Positions 52,683 through 61,610 of a DNA stretch of 64,000 nucleotides are shown here, in pieces. The position numbers and the translations under genes are program-made. Positions within the stretch are counted from its first letter, which is position 1. The number at the start of each line of letters is the position of its first letter. Source of the stretch: Flagellimonas hadalis. GTDB taxonomy: Bacteria > Bacteroidota > Bacteroidia > Flavobacteriales > Flavobacteriaceae. Below the pieces are notes generated by a model, which worked only from the letters and a program-made list of their open reading frames with translations, was not told the origin of the DNA and did not search any database. The stretch covers positions 422,678 through 486,677 of the forward strand of contig NZ_VNIK02000001.1 in the NCBI RefSeq assembly GCF_007785775.2, read 5' to 3'.

Positions 52683-53036
52683 ATGCGAAGAATTGTCCCC
52701 AATATCTATTCCGATGACCTAGCAGCGAGCAAATCGTTCTATATCGATTTTTTGGGAATGGATATGGCCATGGACCTAGGGTGGATCGTAACGTTCGCCT
52801 CGAAGGAGAACCCAACGGCCCAAATCAACATTTTTCAAAACGAAGAGGGCAAAAACCTGGATAACGCATCCGTTTTCCTTTCCATAGAACTGCCCGATGT
52901 GGACAAAATGTACGAACGGGCAAAAGAATTTGGCCATAAGGTGGTTTATGACATCCGAAATGAAAATTGGGGCGTGCGGCGGTTTTTTGTAAAAGACCCG
53001 AACGGTGCCACCATCAATCTATTGACGCATTTATGA
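52683..53036 (+). CDS. VOC-family (glyoxalase/dioxygenase-like) protein
   Basis: 117 residues. One VOC domain: VPNIYSDDLAASKSFYIDFLGM, then INIFQNEEG, and FFVKDPNGATINLLTHL. Its stop overlaps the start of the following YdeI paralogue by 4 bases (ATGA). Probably binds or converts a small molecule; substrate unknown. Confidence 0.88.
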   Translation: MRRIVPNIYSDDLAASKSFYIDFLGMDMAMDLGWIVTFASKENPTAQINIFQNEEGKNLDNASVFLSIELPDVDKMYERAKEFGHKVVYDIRNENWGVRRFFVKDPNGATINLLTHL

Positions 53037-53656
53037 ACCCCGAAATCGATGTTTATCTACTCGAAGGTTGTGGCCGCTGCCCTTTGGGCGGTACTCCGGA
53101 ATGCAAGGTCCACAGTTGGACAGCGGAGTTGAAATACCTGCGGAGGCTGGTGCTGGAGTGCGGACTTACCGAAGAACAGAAGTGGGGTGTGCCCACCTAT
53201 ACCCATAACGGAACCAACTTGGTCATGGTGGCCGCTTTTAAGGACAATTGCACCCTGAGTTTTTTTAAAGGGGCCCTGCTGAAGGACGACCATCAGATTT
53301 TGGAAAAACCAGGGAAGAACACCCAATCGGGCAGGGTGGTCCGGTTTACCGATGTGGCGCAGATCACCAAGCTGGAATCCGTGTTGAAAAGTTACATCTT
53401 TGAGGCCATTGAAGTGAAAAAAGCAGGTTTGAAGGTGCAACTAAAGTCGATTTCGGACTACGAAATCCCCGAAGAGTTCCAACAGCGATTGGAGGAAGAC
53501 CCCGAACTGAAGGAAGCCTTTGAAAACCTTACCCCTGGGAGACAAAAAGGATATCTGCTCTATTTTTCCGGAGCGAAACAATCAAAGACCCGGGAAGACC
53601 GCATCGAAAAATACATCCCCAAGATCATGAAGGGTTTGGGGTTCCACGATAGATAA
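53033..53656 (+). CDS. YdeI/DUF1801-family protein, second paralogue
   Basis: 207 residues from ATG 53033, overlapping the VOC gene by 4 bases. Matches the 52.1-kb paralogue throughout (LRRLVLECGLTEEQKWGVPTYT, FKDNCTLSFFKGALL, ENLTPGRQKGYLLYFSGAK), but has an extra N-terminal Cys cluster (CGRCPLGGTPECKVH) that could bind metal or form disulfides. A tandem duplicate interrupted by the VOC gene. Confidence 0.88.
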   Translation: MNPEIDVYLLEGCGRCPLGGTPECKVHSWTAELKYLRRLVLECGLTEEQKWGVPTYTHNGTNLVMVAAFKDNCTLSFFKGALLKDDHQILEKPGKNTQSGRVVRFTDVAQITKLESVLKSYIFEAIEVKKAGLKVQLKSISDYEIPEEFQQRLEEDPELKEAFENLTPGRQKGYLLYFSGAKQSKTREDRIEKYIPKIMKGLGFHDR

Positions 53657-53717
53657 CCTACTGGCTAGGGTTTTGTCTCCAATATTCCTTACATTAGGAG
53701 GGCCAACCCAAACCGAT

Positions 53718-54995
53718 ATGGAACAGCGTAGAAAATTTTTGAAACAAGGTGCCATGGCCATGATGTCCATGCCCTTGCTGTCCTTTGATCCCCAAAAAAA
53801 TTGGTCCCTTGCACCCCTCAAAAATGCCGCTCCCACGGATGAGGCCTATTGGAAAATGGTCCGAAAGCAATTTCCATTGAAAGAGGGGCAGACCTATTTC
53901 AACAATGGCACCATGGGCCCAACTCCTGGCTATGTATTGGACAAAATGTTCGACCATATGATGCACTGGAACGTGGAGGCCGCGACCGTGGACTACAAGA
54001 ACGGTTCGGGACCAGAACTGCTGACCGGATACTTTCCCTATGAGGAACTGCGGACCAAGTTGTCCAAGATCATCAATTGTGATTTCAAGGAGATTTCGTT
54101 GGTCCAAAATGCCACTTTTGGGATGAACTACGTGGGCATGGGCCTCGACCTGAAAAAAGGGGACGAGCTTTTGAACACGAATCAGGAACACGGAGGAGGT
54201 TTTGGGGCATGGCAACTCTTGGCCAAACGCAAAGGCTGTATGTACAAGCAGGCCACTATGCCAGAACCCGCCAACGACCCCCAGGCCATTTTTGACGCCA
54301 TCTTTAAGGAAGTGACCCCAAAGACCAAGGTCATCGCCATACCGCATATCATTTCTGGGTTCGGGACCGTGATGCCGGTCAAGGAAGTCTGTGCCGAGGC
54401 CAGAAAACGGGGCATTTTTACCGTTCTGGACGGTGCGCAGTGTGTGGGCCATGTGAAGGTGGACGTGAAGGACATTGGCTGTGATGCCTATTATTCCAGT
54501 CTGCACAAATGGCTGTTGGCCCCGGCCGGTAGCGGTTTGTTGTATATCAATAAAGATGTGGTGGGCACTATCTGGTCCACCATTGCCAGCTACAACTGGG
54601 ACAACCAAGAAGACCCCGGATTCCGGTTGATGCAGAACGGAACGGGCAATGCCGGGCTCATGGCAGGCTATGACGCCGCTGTGGATTTCTTCAACACCAT
54701 TGGCCACGATGTTTGGATCGGGAGGATCAAGGAATTGGGCATGCACCTTCGGGATGGCCTGAAACAAATGAAACACGTAACTATCTTTTCATCCACCAAT
54801 GAAGAATTGGCAGCCGGAATCACCACCTATGGGGTGGAAGGCATGTCAGGGCCAGAGCTCCAAAAAACCATGTGGGAACGCGAAAAATTGCAACCCCGAT
54901 CGGTGGGGGACAAGATGATCCGCCATTCCGTGCACATCTACAATTCAAAAGAAGAAATAAACAGGGCTTTGGAAGTGGTGGGAAGTCTGGGATAA
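53718..54995 (+). CDS. Class V PLP enzyme, isopenicillin-N-epimerase-like, with Tat-like leader
   Basis: 425 residues from ATG 53718; a longer frame to 53673 is less likely. RRKFLKQG (4-11) followed by a hydrophobic stretch suggests Tat export. Aminotransferase class V fold with YFNNGTMGPTP, the Asp in VLDGAQCVGH, and PLP-Lys in YYSSLHKWLLAPAGSG. Probably an aminotransferase, cysteine desulfurase-like or epimerase enzyme; the reaction is unknown. Follows the YdeI gene by 61 bases. Confidence 0.82.
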   Translation: MEQRRKFLKQGAMAMMSMPLLSFDPQKNWSLAPLKNAAPTDEAYWKMVRKQFPLKEGQTYFNNGTMGPTPGYVLDKMFDHMMHWNVEAATVDYKNGSGPELLTGYFPYEELRTKLSKIINCDFKEISLVQNATFGMNYVGMGLDLKKGDELLNTNQEHGGGFGAWQLLAKRKGCMYKQATMPEPANDPQAIFDAIFKEVTPKTKVIAIPHIISGFGTVMPVKEVCAEARKRGIFTVLDGAQCVGHVKVDVKDIGCDAYYSSLHKWLLAPAGSGLLYINKDVVGTIWSTIASYNWDNQEDPGFRLMQNGTGNAGLMAGYDAAVDFFNTIGHDVWIGRIKELGMHLRDGLKQMKHVTIFSSTNEELAAGITTYGVEGMSGPELQKTMWEREKLQPRSVGDKMIRHSVHIYNSKEEINRALEVVGSLG

Positions 54996-55045
54996 CATTA
55001 ATTTAGAAATTTGAAAATACCATTGTTTATATATTCTACGATCAC

Positions 55046-57058
55046 ATGAAAAACCTCTCTCTAACTGTACTTTTCGTCTTGCTCCTGGCTTCCTGTAAAA
55101 AAGAAGTAAAGCCGACCGAATCCCCCAAAATAGCCTATACCGGAATCACAGAATCCATCAGACCGGGCGATGATTTCTTTATGCGCGTGAACAAGATCTG
55201 GTACGATTCCATCCAAATCGCCGAGGACCAGGTAGGGGTGGGGTCCTATAGTTTTTTGAACATTCCCCAAAAGCAATTGCTTCAAAATATCTTGGAAGAA
55301 GTTTCCGCCACGGAACATGAAGCGGGAACGGTAGAGCAGAAGGTGGGCGATTTCTATGCTTCGGGCATGGACACGGCGCAGATCAACAAAAGGGGATATG
55401 AGCCCATAAAACCCATCCTTGAAAAAATTGATGGGATTGCGGACACCAAGGCCCTCATGCATTTTGTGACCAGCGAGATGCAATCCGGCAACAATTCGTT
55501 CATCGGCCTCAGGGTAGGGCCGGACAACAAGAACAGCAGTGTGAACATCCTCCATGCCGGACAATCGGGACTCGGACTTCCTGATCGGGACTATTACTTC
55601 GAAACGGATTCGTCCACCGTGGGCATCCAAAAGGCCTATCAAAAATATCTGGCCACCCTGTTCGAGCTTACAAATCAAGAAAATGGGGCCGAAAAGGCGG
55701 AAACGGTATATGCCATCGAAAAACAGTTGGCCGAGGTCCACAAGACCCGTGTCGAACGAAGGGATATTCAGGCGAATTACCACAAACTTTCCGTGGCGGA
55801 CCTCACCAAGAGCAACCCGAACATCCATTGGGCAACTATGTTGGAACAACTCCAAATGGAAGCTGATTCCCTGAATGTACAGCAACCCGCTTATTATGAC
55901 CAACTGGACAAAATGCTCTCCTCTGTTTCTCTGGAGGATTGGAAAACCTATCTCAAGGCCCACACCCTGGACAATTATGCAGGTTTTCTGAGCACGCCCT
56001 TTGAAATGGCGGTTTTTGAGTACAACAAAATACTGCTGGGACAGTCGGAACAACAGCCCCGTGCCCAGTTGATGGTGCAACAGGTGGACCGCATGCTCGG
56101 TTTTGCCTTGGGACAACTCTACGTAAAGCGCTATTTTGACGAAGAGGACAAGAAAAGGGTATCCGATCTAGTGGACAACCTTCAAAAAGCCTTTGAGAAC
56201 CGGATGTCACAGTTGGACTGGATGAGCGACAGCACCAAGGCCAAGGCCAAGGAAAAACTGTATGCCATCACCAAAAAGATTGGCTACCCCGATGTTTGGA
56301 GGGAATATGATGTGACCATGGAACGGGACAACTATTTCGAGAATGTGGTGGCATTGCGCAAAAATGCCTACGAGTATGCCACCAAAGACCTGAACAAGGC
56401 CCCCAACAAAGAGGATTGGGGCACCACGCCCTCAACGGTGACGGCCTATTACCGGGCATCGCACAACGAGATCGTGTTTCCTGCCGGGATACTCCAATTT
56501 CCCTATTTTGACAAAGAAGCGGACGATGCGGTGAACTATGGCGGCATCGGGATGGTGATCGGGCACGAGCTCACCCATGCCTTTGATGACAACGGCTCCC
56601 AATACGACAAGGACGGGAACCTGAAAAACTGGTGGACGAAGGACGACCTGCAAAAATTCAAGGCGAAGACCCAACAGCTCATAGACCGTTACAGCACCTT
56701 TACCGTTCTGGACACTGTGCACGTGAAAGGGGCCATGACCATTGGGGAGAACACTGCGGACAACGGAGGCATTGCCATTGCCTACGACGCCTTCAAAATG
56801 ACCGAACAGGGGCAGGACACCACCCGAATTGGGGGATACACGCCCGATGAACGTTTCTTCATGTCCATAGCCCGTATTTGGAGGGTAAAGGTGAGGGATG
56901 AGTTCATGCGCAATTATGTGAACACCAATTCCCATTCCCCGGCCATTTGGCGGGTGAACGGTCCGTTGATGAACTTTACGCCCTTCTACGAAACGTTTGA
57001 CCTCCAACCAGAGGACAAAAACTTCAAACCCGAGGAAGAACGCATCAAGATTTGGTAG
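55046..57058 (+). CDS. M13-family zinc endopeptidase (PepO/neprilysin-like) lipoprotein
   Basis: 670 residues. Lipobox LASC (Cys17), then an N-terminal helical domain (about 30-470) and the catalytic domain with HELTH (His507 and His511, Glu508), AFDDNGSQYDKDGN after it, and the third-ligand motif GENTADNGG. Ends in the usual Trp (IKIW). Cleaves small peptides in the periplasm. Start and length are typical of the family. Confidence 0.94.
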   Translation: MKNLSLTVLFVLLLASCKKEVKPTESPKIAYTGITESIRPGDDFFMRVNKIWYDSIQIAEDQVGVGSYSFLNIPQKQLLQNILEEVSATEHEAGTVEQKVGDFYASGMDTAQINKRGYEPIKPILEKIDGIADTKALMHFVTSEMQSGNNSFIGLRVGPDNKNSSVNILHAGQSGLGLPDRDYYFETDSSTVGIQKAYQKYLATLFELTNQENGAEKAETVYAIEKQLAEVHKTRVERRDIQANYHKLSVADLTKSNPNIHWATMLEQLQMEADSLNVQQPAYYDQLDKMLSSVSLEDWKTYLKAHTLDNYAGFLSTPFEMAVFEYNKILLGQSEQQPRAQLMVQQVDRMLGFALGQLYVKRYFDEEDKKRVSDLVDNLQKAFENRMSQLDWMSDSTKAKAKEKLYAITKKIGYPDVWREYDVTMERDNYFENVVALRKNAYEYATKDLNKAPNKEDWGTTPSTVTAYYRASHNEIVFPAGILQFPYFDKEADDAVNYGGIGMVIGHELTHAFDDNGSQYDKDGNLKNWWTKDDLQKFKAKTQQLIDRYSTFTVLDTVHVKGAMTIGENTADNGGIAIAYDAFKMTEQGQDTTRIGGYTPDERFFMSIARIWRVKVRDEFMRNYVNTNSHSPAIWRVNGPLMNFTPFYETFDLQPEDKNFKPEEERIKIW

Positions 57059-57189
57059 AGAAGATACAATCTAATAAATTGTTTTTCAGTTGATTATAAA
57101 TTAAATCAAAGGTATTTCAGCAAGCCTGATTTTTCCAAAAGAATTTTGGCCCGCGTGTCCAAATTAGATATACCTTCGGCGAAAAATCT

Positions 57190-57792
57190 GTGACGTTAGA
57201 GCAGAAGGTCCGAAGGGTCGAGGAGCTATTCGGGCAATTGGAAAAGGAAACCGCCCAGTTTCAGCAAAAGTCTGGTTTGGGCTGTGTTTCAGGCTGTGGC
57301 AAATGTTGTAACTACCCCCATATAGAGGCCTCTCCCTTGGAGTTTTTACCTTGGGCCTTCCATCTTTTTCTGAAGGGCGAGGCGGAGACCACTTTGGACG
57401 CCTTGGGCGGAAACCAAAACCCTACCTGTTTTTTGTTCGCGCCGCTCTCCGTGGTGAACCAGGGCCATTGTGGCACCTACCCGTATCGGGGGCTCATCTG
57501 CCGTTTGTTCGGTTTTGCGGCCACCCGCGACAAATATGGCAGCCTGCGCTTGGCCACCTGCAAGATCATAAAAGAAGGCCAGGCCGAGCAGTACCGCTCC
57601 GTTTCCGAGGCCATTGCCCAAGGGCTGTACGTCCCCGTTTTCACGGATTACTACATGCAACTGAAACAGATAGACCACCTATTGGGCAACAAAATGATGC
57701 CCGTGAACAAGGCGTTGAAAATGGCCCTAGAAGAAGTCTTGCAATACTACACCTACAGGCCCATTCCCGATGCAGGGAAGTGGTGCGTTTAG
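57190..57792 (+). CDS. YkgJ-family cysteine-cluster protein
   Basis: 200 residues from GTG 57190; no in-frame ATG is suitable. Cysteine cluster GCVSGCGKCCNYPHIEA (about 31-47), then further Cys in TCFLFAPL, GTYPYRGLICRLFG and LATCK. The pattern fits the Fe-S or zinc-binding YkgJ family. Cytoplasmic; function unknown. A single-gene unit before the FKBP gene. Confidence 0.85.
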   Translation: MTLEQKVRRVEELFGQLEKETAQFQQKSGLGCVSGCGKCCNYPHIEASPLEFLPWAFHLFLKGEAETTLDALGGNQNPTCFLFAPLSVVNQGHCGTYPYRGLICRLFGFAATRDKYGSLRLATCKIIKEGQAEQYRSVSEAIAQGLYVPVFTDYYMQLKQIDHLLGNKMMPVNKALKMALEEVLQYYTYRPIPDAGKWCV

Positions 57793-57884
57793 GTATATGG
57801 TGCTTTGTTCCATCATAGGCCGGTCCATTCCTAAAAATTTTCTTAAAAGTTGCGCTTTTGGCAAAAGCAATGCCCATCTCGTTC

Positions 57885-57913
57885 TTTGAACCATTTTGTA
57901 CCCTATATATTTG
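57885..57913 (+). promoter_or_regulatory. Promoter of the FKBP gene
   Basis: TTTG (57885-57888), 17 bases, then TATATTTG (57906-57913), an exact Bacteroidota promoter, 35 bases before the ATG. Confidence 0.7.
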
Positions 57914-57947
57914 CAACGATTTGATTTTAAATCTATAAACAAATATT

Positions 57948-58376
57948 ATGAGCAAAGTAAAGGAAAACGACACTGTGAAGGTGCATTACACGGGCAAACT
58001 GACCAACGGACAGGTTTTTGACAGTTCATTGGAAAGGGAACCATTGGAAGTCGCCTTGGGGCAGGGTCAACTTATCCCTGGATTTGAAAAAGGACTGATA
58101 GACATGGCCGTGAACGAAAAGAAGACCATCACCATAGACAAGGAGGAAGCGTATGGCGAGGTGAACGAGCAGCTTTTTCAGAAAATCTCCAAATCGCAGT
58201 TGCCGGACGACCTGAAGCCCGAAGTGGGCATGGGCTTGGTGGGTGCCAATGCCGAGGGACAACAGCAGCAGTTCCGTGTTGCCAAAGTGGAAGAAAATGA
58301 TATTATCCTGGATGCCAACCATCCGTTGGCGGGCCAAGACCTGGTATTTGACCTTGAGGTGGTTGCGATACTGTAA
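57948..58376 (+). CDS. FKBP-type peptidyl-prolyl isomerase (SlyD-like)
   Basis: 142 residues. FKBP domain with VKVHYTGKLTNGQVFDSSLE and LIPGFEKGLIDMAVNEKKTI, interrupted by the insert-in-flap region of SlyD (about 65-130), but no His-rich tail, so without SlyD's nickel function. Cytoplasmic folding factor. It has its own promoter and a strong terminator. Confidence 0.92.
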   Translation: MSKVKENDTVKVHYTGKLTNGQVFDSSLEREPLEVALGQGQLIPGFEKGLIDMAVNEKKTITIDKEEAYGEVNEQLFQKISKSQLPDDLKPEVGMGLVGANAEGQQQQFRVAKVEENDIILDANHPLAGQDLVFDLEVVAIL

Positions 58377-58402
58377 CGTAGCAATTACATATACAACAAA
58401 GG

Positions 58403-58433
58403 CGCCCTGTCACCACGACGGGGCGTTTTTTTT
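58403..58433 (+). terminator. Intrinsic terminator of the FKBP gene
   Basis: CGCCCTGTC / GACGGGGCG stem (one G-T wobble) followed by a run of eight T. Confidence 0.85.
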
Positions 58434-58436
58434 GGC

Positions 58437-58679
58437 CTATGGCCTAAGGGGAAAACATTTTGCCTGCTGTGCCACATGAATGTCCATCACCGCCCCTTTG
58501 AGTTCCATAAGCACATGACAGACATTTTGGCGCTCCGTTGCTGAAAAAGCATCCGCAGGAAGGTAATGGAACATATAAATGGCCTTGTCCAACCATTGCG
58601 TAAAGGAAAGCAGATCTCCTTCATGGCATTCTTCAAAGTAGGAGAGGAGGGGGAGTAGGTCATTGGGCCGTAAGCTCAT
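58437..58679 (-). CDS. Small helical protein, unknown
   Basis: 80 residues, all-helical, with a short His/Met-rich start and Cys at about 18, 54 and 75. No family recognised. Convergent with the FKBP gene across the terminator. Its upstream side begins the AT-rich island. Base composition is like the chromosome, so it belongs to the flank. Confidence 0.55.
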   Translation of the reverse strand: MSLRPNDLLPLLSYFEECHEGDLLSFTQWLDKAIYMFHYLPADAFSATERQNVCHVLMELKGAVMDIHVAQQAKCFPLRP

Positions 58680-58723
58680 TTTGGGACAATTCTATGTGTA
58701 TTTGGAATATAAATACAGATTAT

Positions 58724-58837
58724 AACAATATAAATATAGGTTTTATTTATAAATCTGAAAATTAAAATCATTGTTTTATTATATACAAATATAGTTTAAA
58801 ACAATATTTATATAGTTTTCATAAAGAATCTGAAAAT
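58724..58837. repeat. Two copies of a 39-bp direct repeat upstream of the XRE gene
   Basis: 58724-58762 and 58800-58837 both begin AACAATAT and end AATCTGAAAAT-like (ATATAG, TTTT, ATCTGAAAAT in common), with about eight differences. Very AT-rich. Position 40-150 bases before the XRE ATG suggests an operator or a duplication of promoter sequence. Confidence 0.6.
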
Positions 58838-58879
58838 CCCAATATTGCCTCAAACATTGATTATGCCTAGTTTTAGGCT

Positions 58880-59086
58880 ATGTCTGAGCGAATAAATAGG
58901 ATAAAAGAAGTGCTCGTTATTAAAGGAATGAGCCAAAAGGAATTGGCGGTTAAACTTGACCGAAATCCAAATACAATTACTTCAATTTGTAATAACAAAT
59001 CCCAGCCGCATTTAAAAGATCTAAAGAAGATTGCTGAAATTTTGGATGTGGATATTAGGGAGCTTTTGGTGTCTACAAAAGGATGA
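58880..59086 (+). CDS. Small XRE-family regulator
   Basis: 68 residues. One HTH_3 domain occupying nearly the whole protein: INRIKEVLVIKGMSQKELAVKL, NPNTITSICNNKSQPHL, LKKIAEILDVDIRELL. Of the size of phage Cro-like or toxin-antitoxin regulators, but no toxin is beside it. AT-rich, with repeats upstream. It faces two leftward unknown genes. Confidence 0.85.
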   Translation: MSERINRIKEVLVIKGMSQKELAVKLDRNPNTITSICNNKSQPHLKDLKKIAEILDVDIRELLVSTKG

Positions 59087-59129
59087 TTAATTTTTGTGAT
59101 AAAAGGTGATTTCAATGAAGGGTAATTTT

Positions 59130-59960
59130 TTAATAGCCCTTATTTTTCTTCTTTTTTTTGCCCTTATTTTTTTGCTCTTCGTTACTTTCAAGAGAATATT
59201 TTACAAGAATTGTCCCTAAAAGCAGATAACATATAAGAGGTAGTGCATTTAAAATTTTAGGTATGTTTCTTGCGGGTTTAATATCCCCATATTTAAATCC
59301 CATAAAGGCCTCAACCCAAAATTCTGAATACGGTATATCAAAAGTATTCTCTTCTTTAAATTCAATAAGTCTCTGTAAATCTTCAATTTTTCTATCCATG
59401 CTATTCAAAATTGAAAATTTTTCAATAGCAGGATCAACCTTTCGGTAAAAAATTTCAGTTTTGAAAGAATCATTTTTTGAGATTACGAATACCCTTTTAT
59501 CAGTTAATCCTGATGGCGTATTATCAAAATCATATCTTTCTGGAATTTCAATAAACTTTAGAGTATCTATAAATGGTGTAGATTCTAAATAATTCTTTAT
59601 CCTTCTCAAATCATTTAGAGGTATTTCATTTTTAATATTATCCTCAATATATACTTTTTCATTTTCTAAAAAGGACTCACTAATTTCATAATTCTTCTCA
59701 TTTTTGAGATATAAAAAATAAGCCAAAGTTGGGTAAACCCAAATCAAAAAAAATAATACCCCTAAGAAGATGGGAAGTTCTTTGTATCTAGACCTAAAAC
59801 GGATTGCCAAAGCTAAAAAGGAAATAAAAAGTAAAACACCAAAAGTCCAAAATGGCATATGGTAAGCCCCACCTAATGCGGTAACACCAATCAATATCAC
59901 ATAAATCAACAAAACACCCGTTAATCCATATAAAATAACATGTTCAGGCTTTTCTGCCAT
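59130..59960 (-). CDS. Four-helix membrane protein in the AT-rich island, unknown
   Basis: 276 residues. Three N-terminal transmembrane helices (about 9-29, 35-53, 62-84), a soluble charged domain (about 90-235), a fourth helix (about 240-258), and a Lys-rich tail (KNKGKKKKKNKG). The soluble part is mixed alpha/beta without a known motif. AT-rich unlike the chromosome, so probably transferred. Converges with the XRE gene. Confidence 0.65.
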   Translation of the reverse strand: MAEKPEHVILYGLTGVLLIYVILIGVTALGGAYHMPFWTFGVLLFISFLALAIRFRSRYKELPIFLGVLFFLIWVYPTLAYFLYLKNEKNYEISESFLENEKVYIEDNIKNEIPLNDLRRIKNYLESTPFIDTLKFIEIPERYDFDNTPSGLTDKRVFVISKNDSFKTEIFYRKVDPAIEKFSILNSMDRKIEDLQRLIEFKEENTFDIPYSEFWVEAFMGFKYGDIKPARNIPKILNALPLICYLLLGTILVKYSLESNEEQKNKGKKKKKNKGY

Positions 59961-60017
59961 ATCAAACTTAGTGGTTAATAGTAAGCATCAAAAAAAAGTT
60001 TTACTTCACAATTACAT

Positions 60018-60530
60018 TTATTTGTCTAAAAAATGTAAAACAGATTTTAGTTCATCAACTATTTTTTGAACTTCTTGTTTATAATATTGAGAGCCATTTG
60101 GAGATAAAATGCCCAATGGGCAGTATTCATTATCAAAACGGCCGATAAAAAGTCTAAGTTCAGAATTCAAACTATCATCTTGCTTGAAATGGTCTACATC
60201 ATATTTTATATGGTAAAACAAGTTAATCATTGTGTTTCTAATATTATATAAATCTCTTATAATGAAAGAGTCTTCAACCCAATTGTCATCATTATAAAAA
60301 GCTAAACAATGAGCAATATGCCTAACAAAAACACCACCATACTGTTCATTATCTGATTCTAATAAAAATACATTCAATTTATGATTATAGTTTAATTTTA
60401 TGTTTGATTTTAATCTTGAATTAAAATCATCTAAATTAAGACTCACAATCTCCAACTGTTTGGTGTGGAATTCAAAGTTAGATTCCTGAACCCCTTTGGA
60501 ATCATAAATGATATTTTGGCTTAGTTTCAT
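60018..60530 (-). CDS. Soluble protein in the AT-rich island, unknown
   Basis: 170 residues from ATG 60530; the longer frame to 60569 is less likely. Mixed alpha/beta, with a central FVRHIAHCLAFYNDDNW and VEDSFIIRDLYNIRN. No signal peptide, transmembrane segment or family recognised. AT-rich and co-directional with the membrane protein 57 bases downstream; the two may be one operon. Confidence 0.6.
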   Translation of the reverse strand: MKLSQNIIYDSKGVQESNFEFHTKQLEIVSLNLDDFNSRLKSNIKLNYNHKLNVFLLESDNEQYGGVFVRHIAHCLAFYNDDNWVEDSFIIRDLYNIRNTMINLFYHIKYDVDHFKQDDSLNSELRLFIGRFDNEYCPLGILSPNGSQYYKQEVQKIVDELKSVLHFLDK

Positions 60531-60713
60531 ATTGATTGTATTGAACATCAATGTAGGAAAAATTAGCAAGCATCAAACCATAACGGATTTTAAGCTACAC
60601 TGATTTTATATCAAATAGCACAGCTATACGCAATTTGGTACACCACATATTTGTTCTATAATCCACATTATGTAAAATAGTAAATCAGCAAACCCACTAT
60701 TACTTCCTATCCG

Positions 60714-61472
60714 CTACGCTAAAATCATCAACGGGATCTTGGCTTTGTGCAGCACTTCCCGCACCGCATTCCTTTGGAATGCAAAAGTTCGGCTTGGTCC
60801 CTTGGGCATGCAGAGCAGTTCCGTCTGCGTCCGGTTCACATAACTGATCAGCGCATCCAAGGCCGTCGCACTTTGCGTAAACACATACGGAATGGTCCGT
60901 TGCCACGGATATGCCGGTTTTTCCGTTTCCCCGGTCTGCGGATTAATGTCAAACAAACGCACTGCGCTCAGGCTGTCCCTCTTCAGCTCCATAATAATGG
61001 ATTTTCCCTTTTCGTTCAGGTTTCGGCCAAATACCCCCAAATGCAGCTCATCAAACGAGCCCAACCGTTGGCCTTCGCCAAAAACAAAGATGTTGGTGGC
61101 ATTCGTCTGGTCGATCACAAATTCGGTGATGCTCTCCCCCAAGATGCCCATTCTGTTCCGCCGCTTGCCCATCACCAGCACATCGGGCTTCACCAGGGCC
61201 AGATAATCCCGGATGCGGTGCTTCACATTGCCATATTCCAGTCTGTGGCCAATGGGTAGCCGTTCCCCATGCTTTTGCTGCTGCGCAATCAGTGTTTCGA
61301 TCTCCGCAAGCGCATCCGTTGTGCTCTGCCCCGCGGATTTCACATGGAAAACCTCCAAAGTGCCGCCCAGCCGCTTTGTGAGTTGCACCGCATTGTACAG
61401 CACGAGCTCTGGGTTGTCCGACAGCTCCAATAAAACGGAAACACGGTAATCCGGGGTGTTTTGGGCCTCCAT
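60714..61472 (-). CDS. Universal stress protein-like tandem protein
   Basis: 252 residues from ATG 61472 (a TTG at 61481 is less likely). Two USP-like units: the first with VSVLLELSDNPELVLYNAV and VKPDVLVMGKRRNRMGILG, the ATP-binding G-x-R pattern; the second is degenerate. Relatives in Bacteroidota often lie in stress-related loci. Cytoplasmic; role unknown. Lies next to an ALDH gene in the same direction. Confidence 0.8.
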   Translation of the reverse strand: MEAQNTPDYRVSVLLELSDNPELVLYNAVQLTKRLGGTLEVFHVKSAGQSTTDALAEIETLIAQQQKHGERLPIGHRLEYGNVKHRIRDYLALVKPDVLVMGKRRNRMGILGESITEFVIDQTNATNIFVFGEGQRLGSFDELHLGVFGRNLNEKGKSIIMELKRDSLSAVRLFDINPQTGETEKPAYPWQRTIPYVFTQSATALDALISYVNRTQTELLCMPKGPSRTFAFQRNAVREVLHKAKIPLMILA

Positions 61473-61610
61473 GACGTTCAATTTTAGGGGTTTACACCTC
61501 TTAAGTTAGAACCAAATCCATTAACAATCAGCTATTTAACGTTTCGTTGGCAGAAAAATACGGACTTGTCAAAATCTGGGTGTCAAAATTGGGAAAGGCG
61601 CAATTTTCCC

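Noticed and set aside
53694..54776. Long leftward frame opposite the class V PLP gene
   Set aside because: His/Gly/Val-rich by-product of the opposite strand without any motif.
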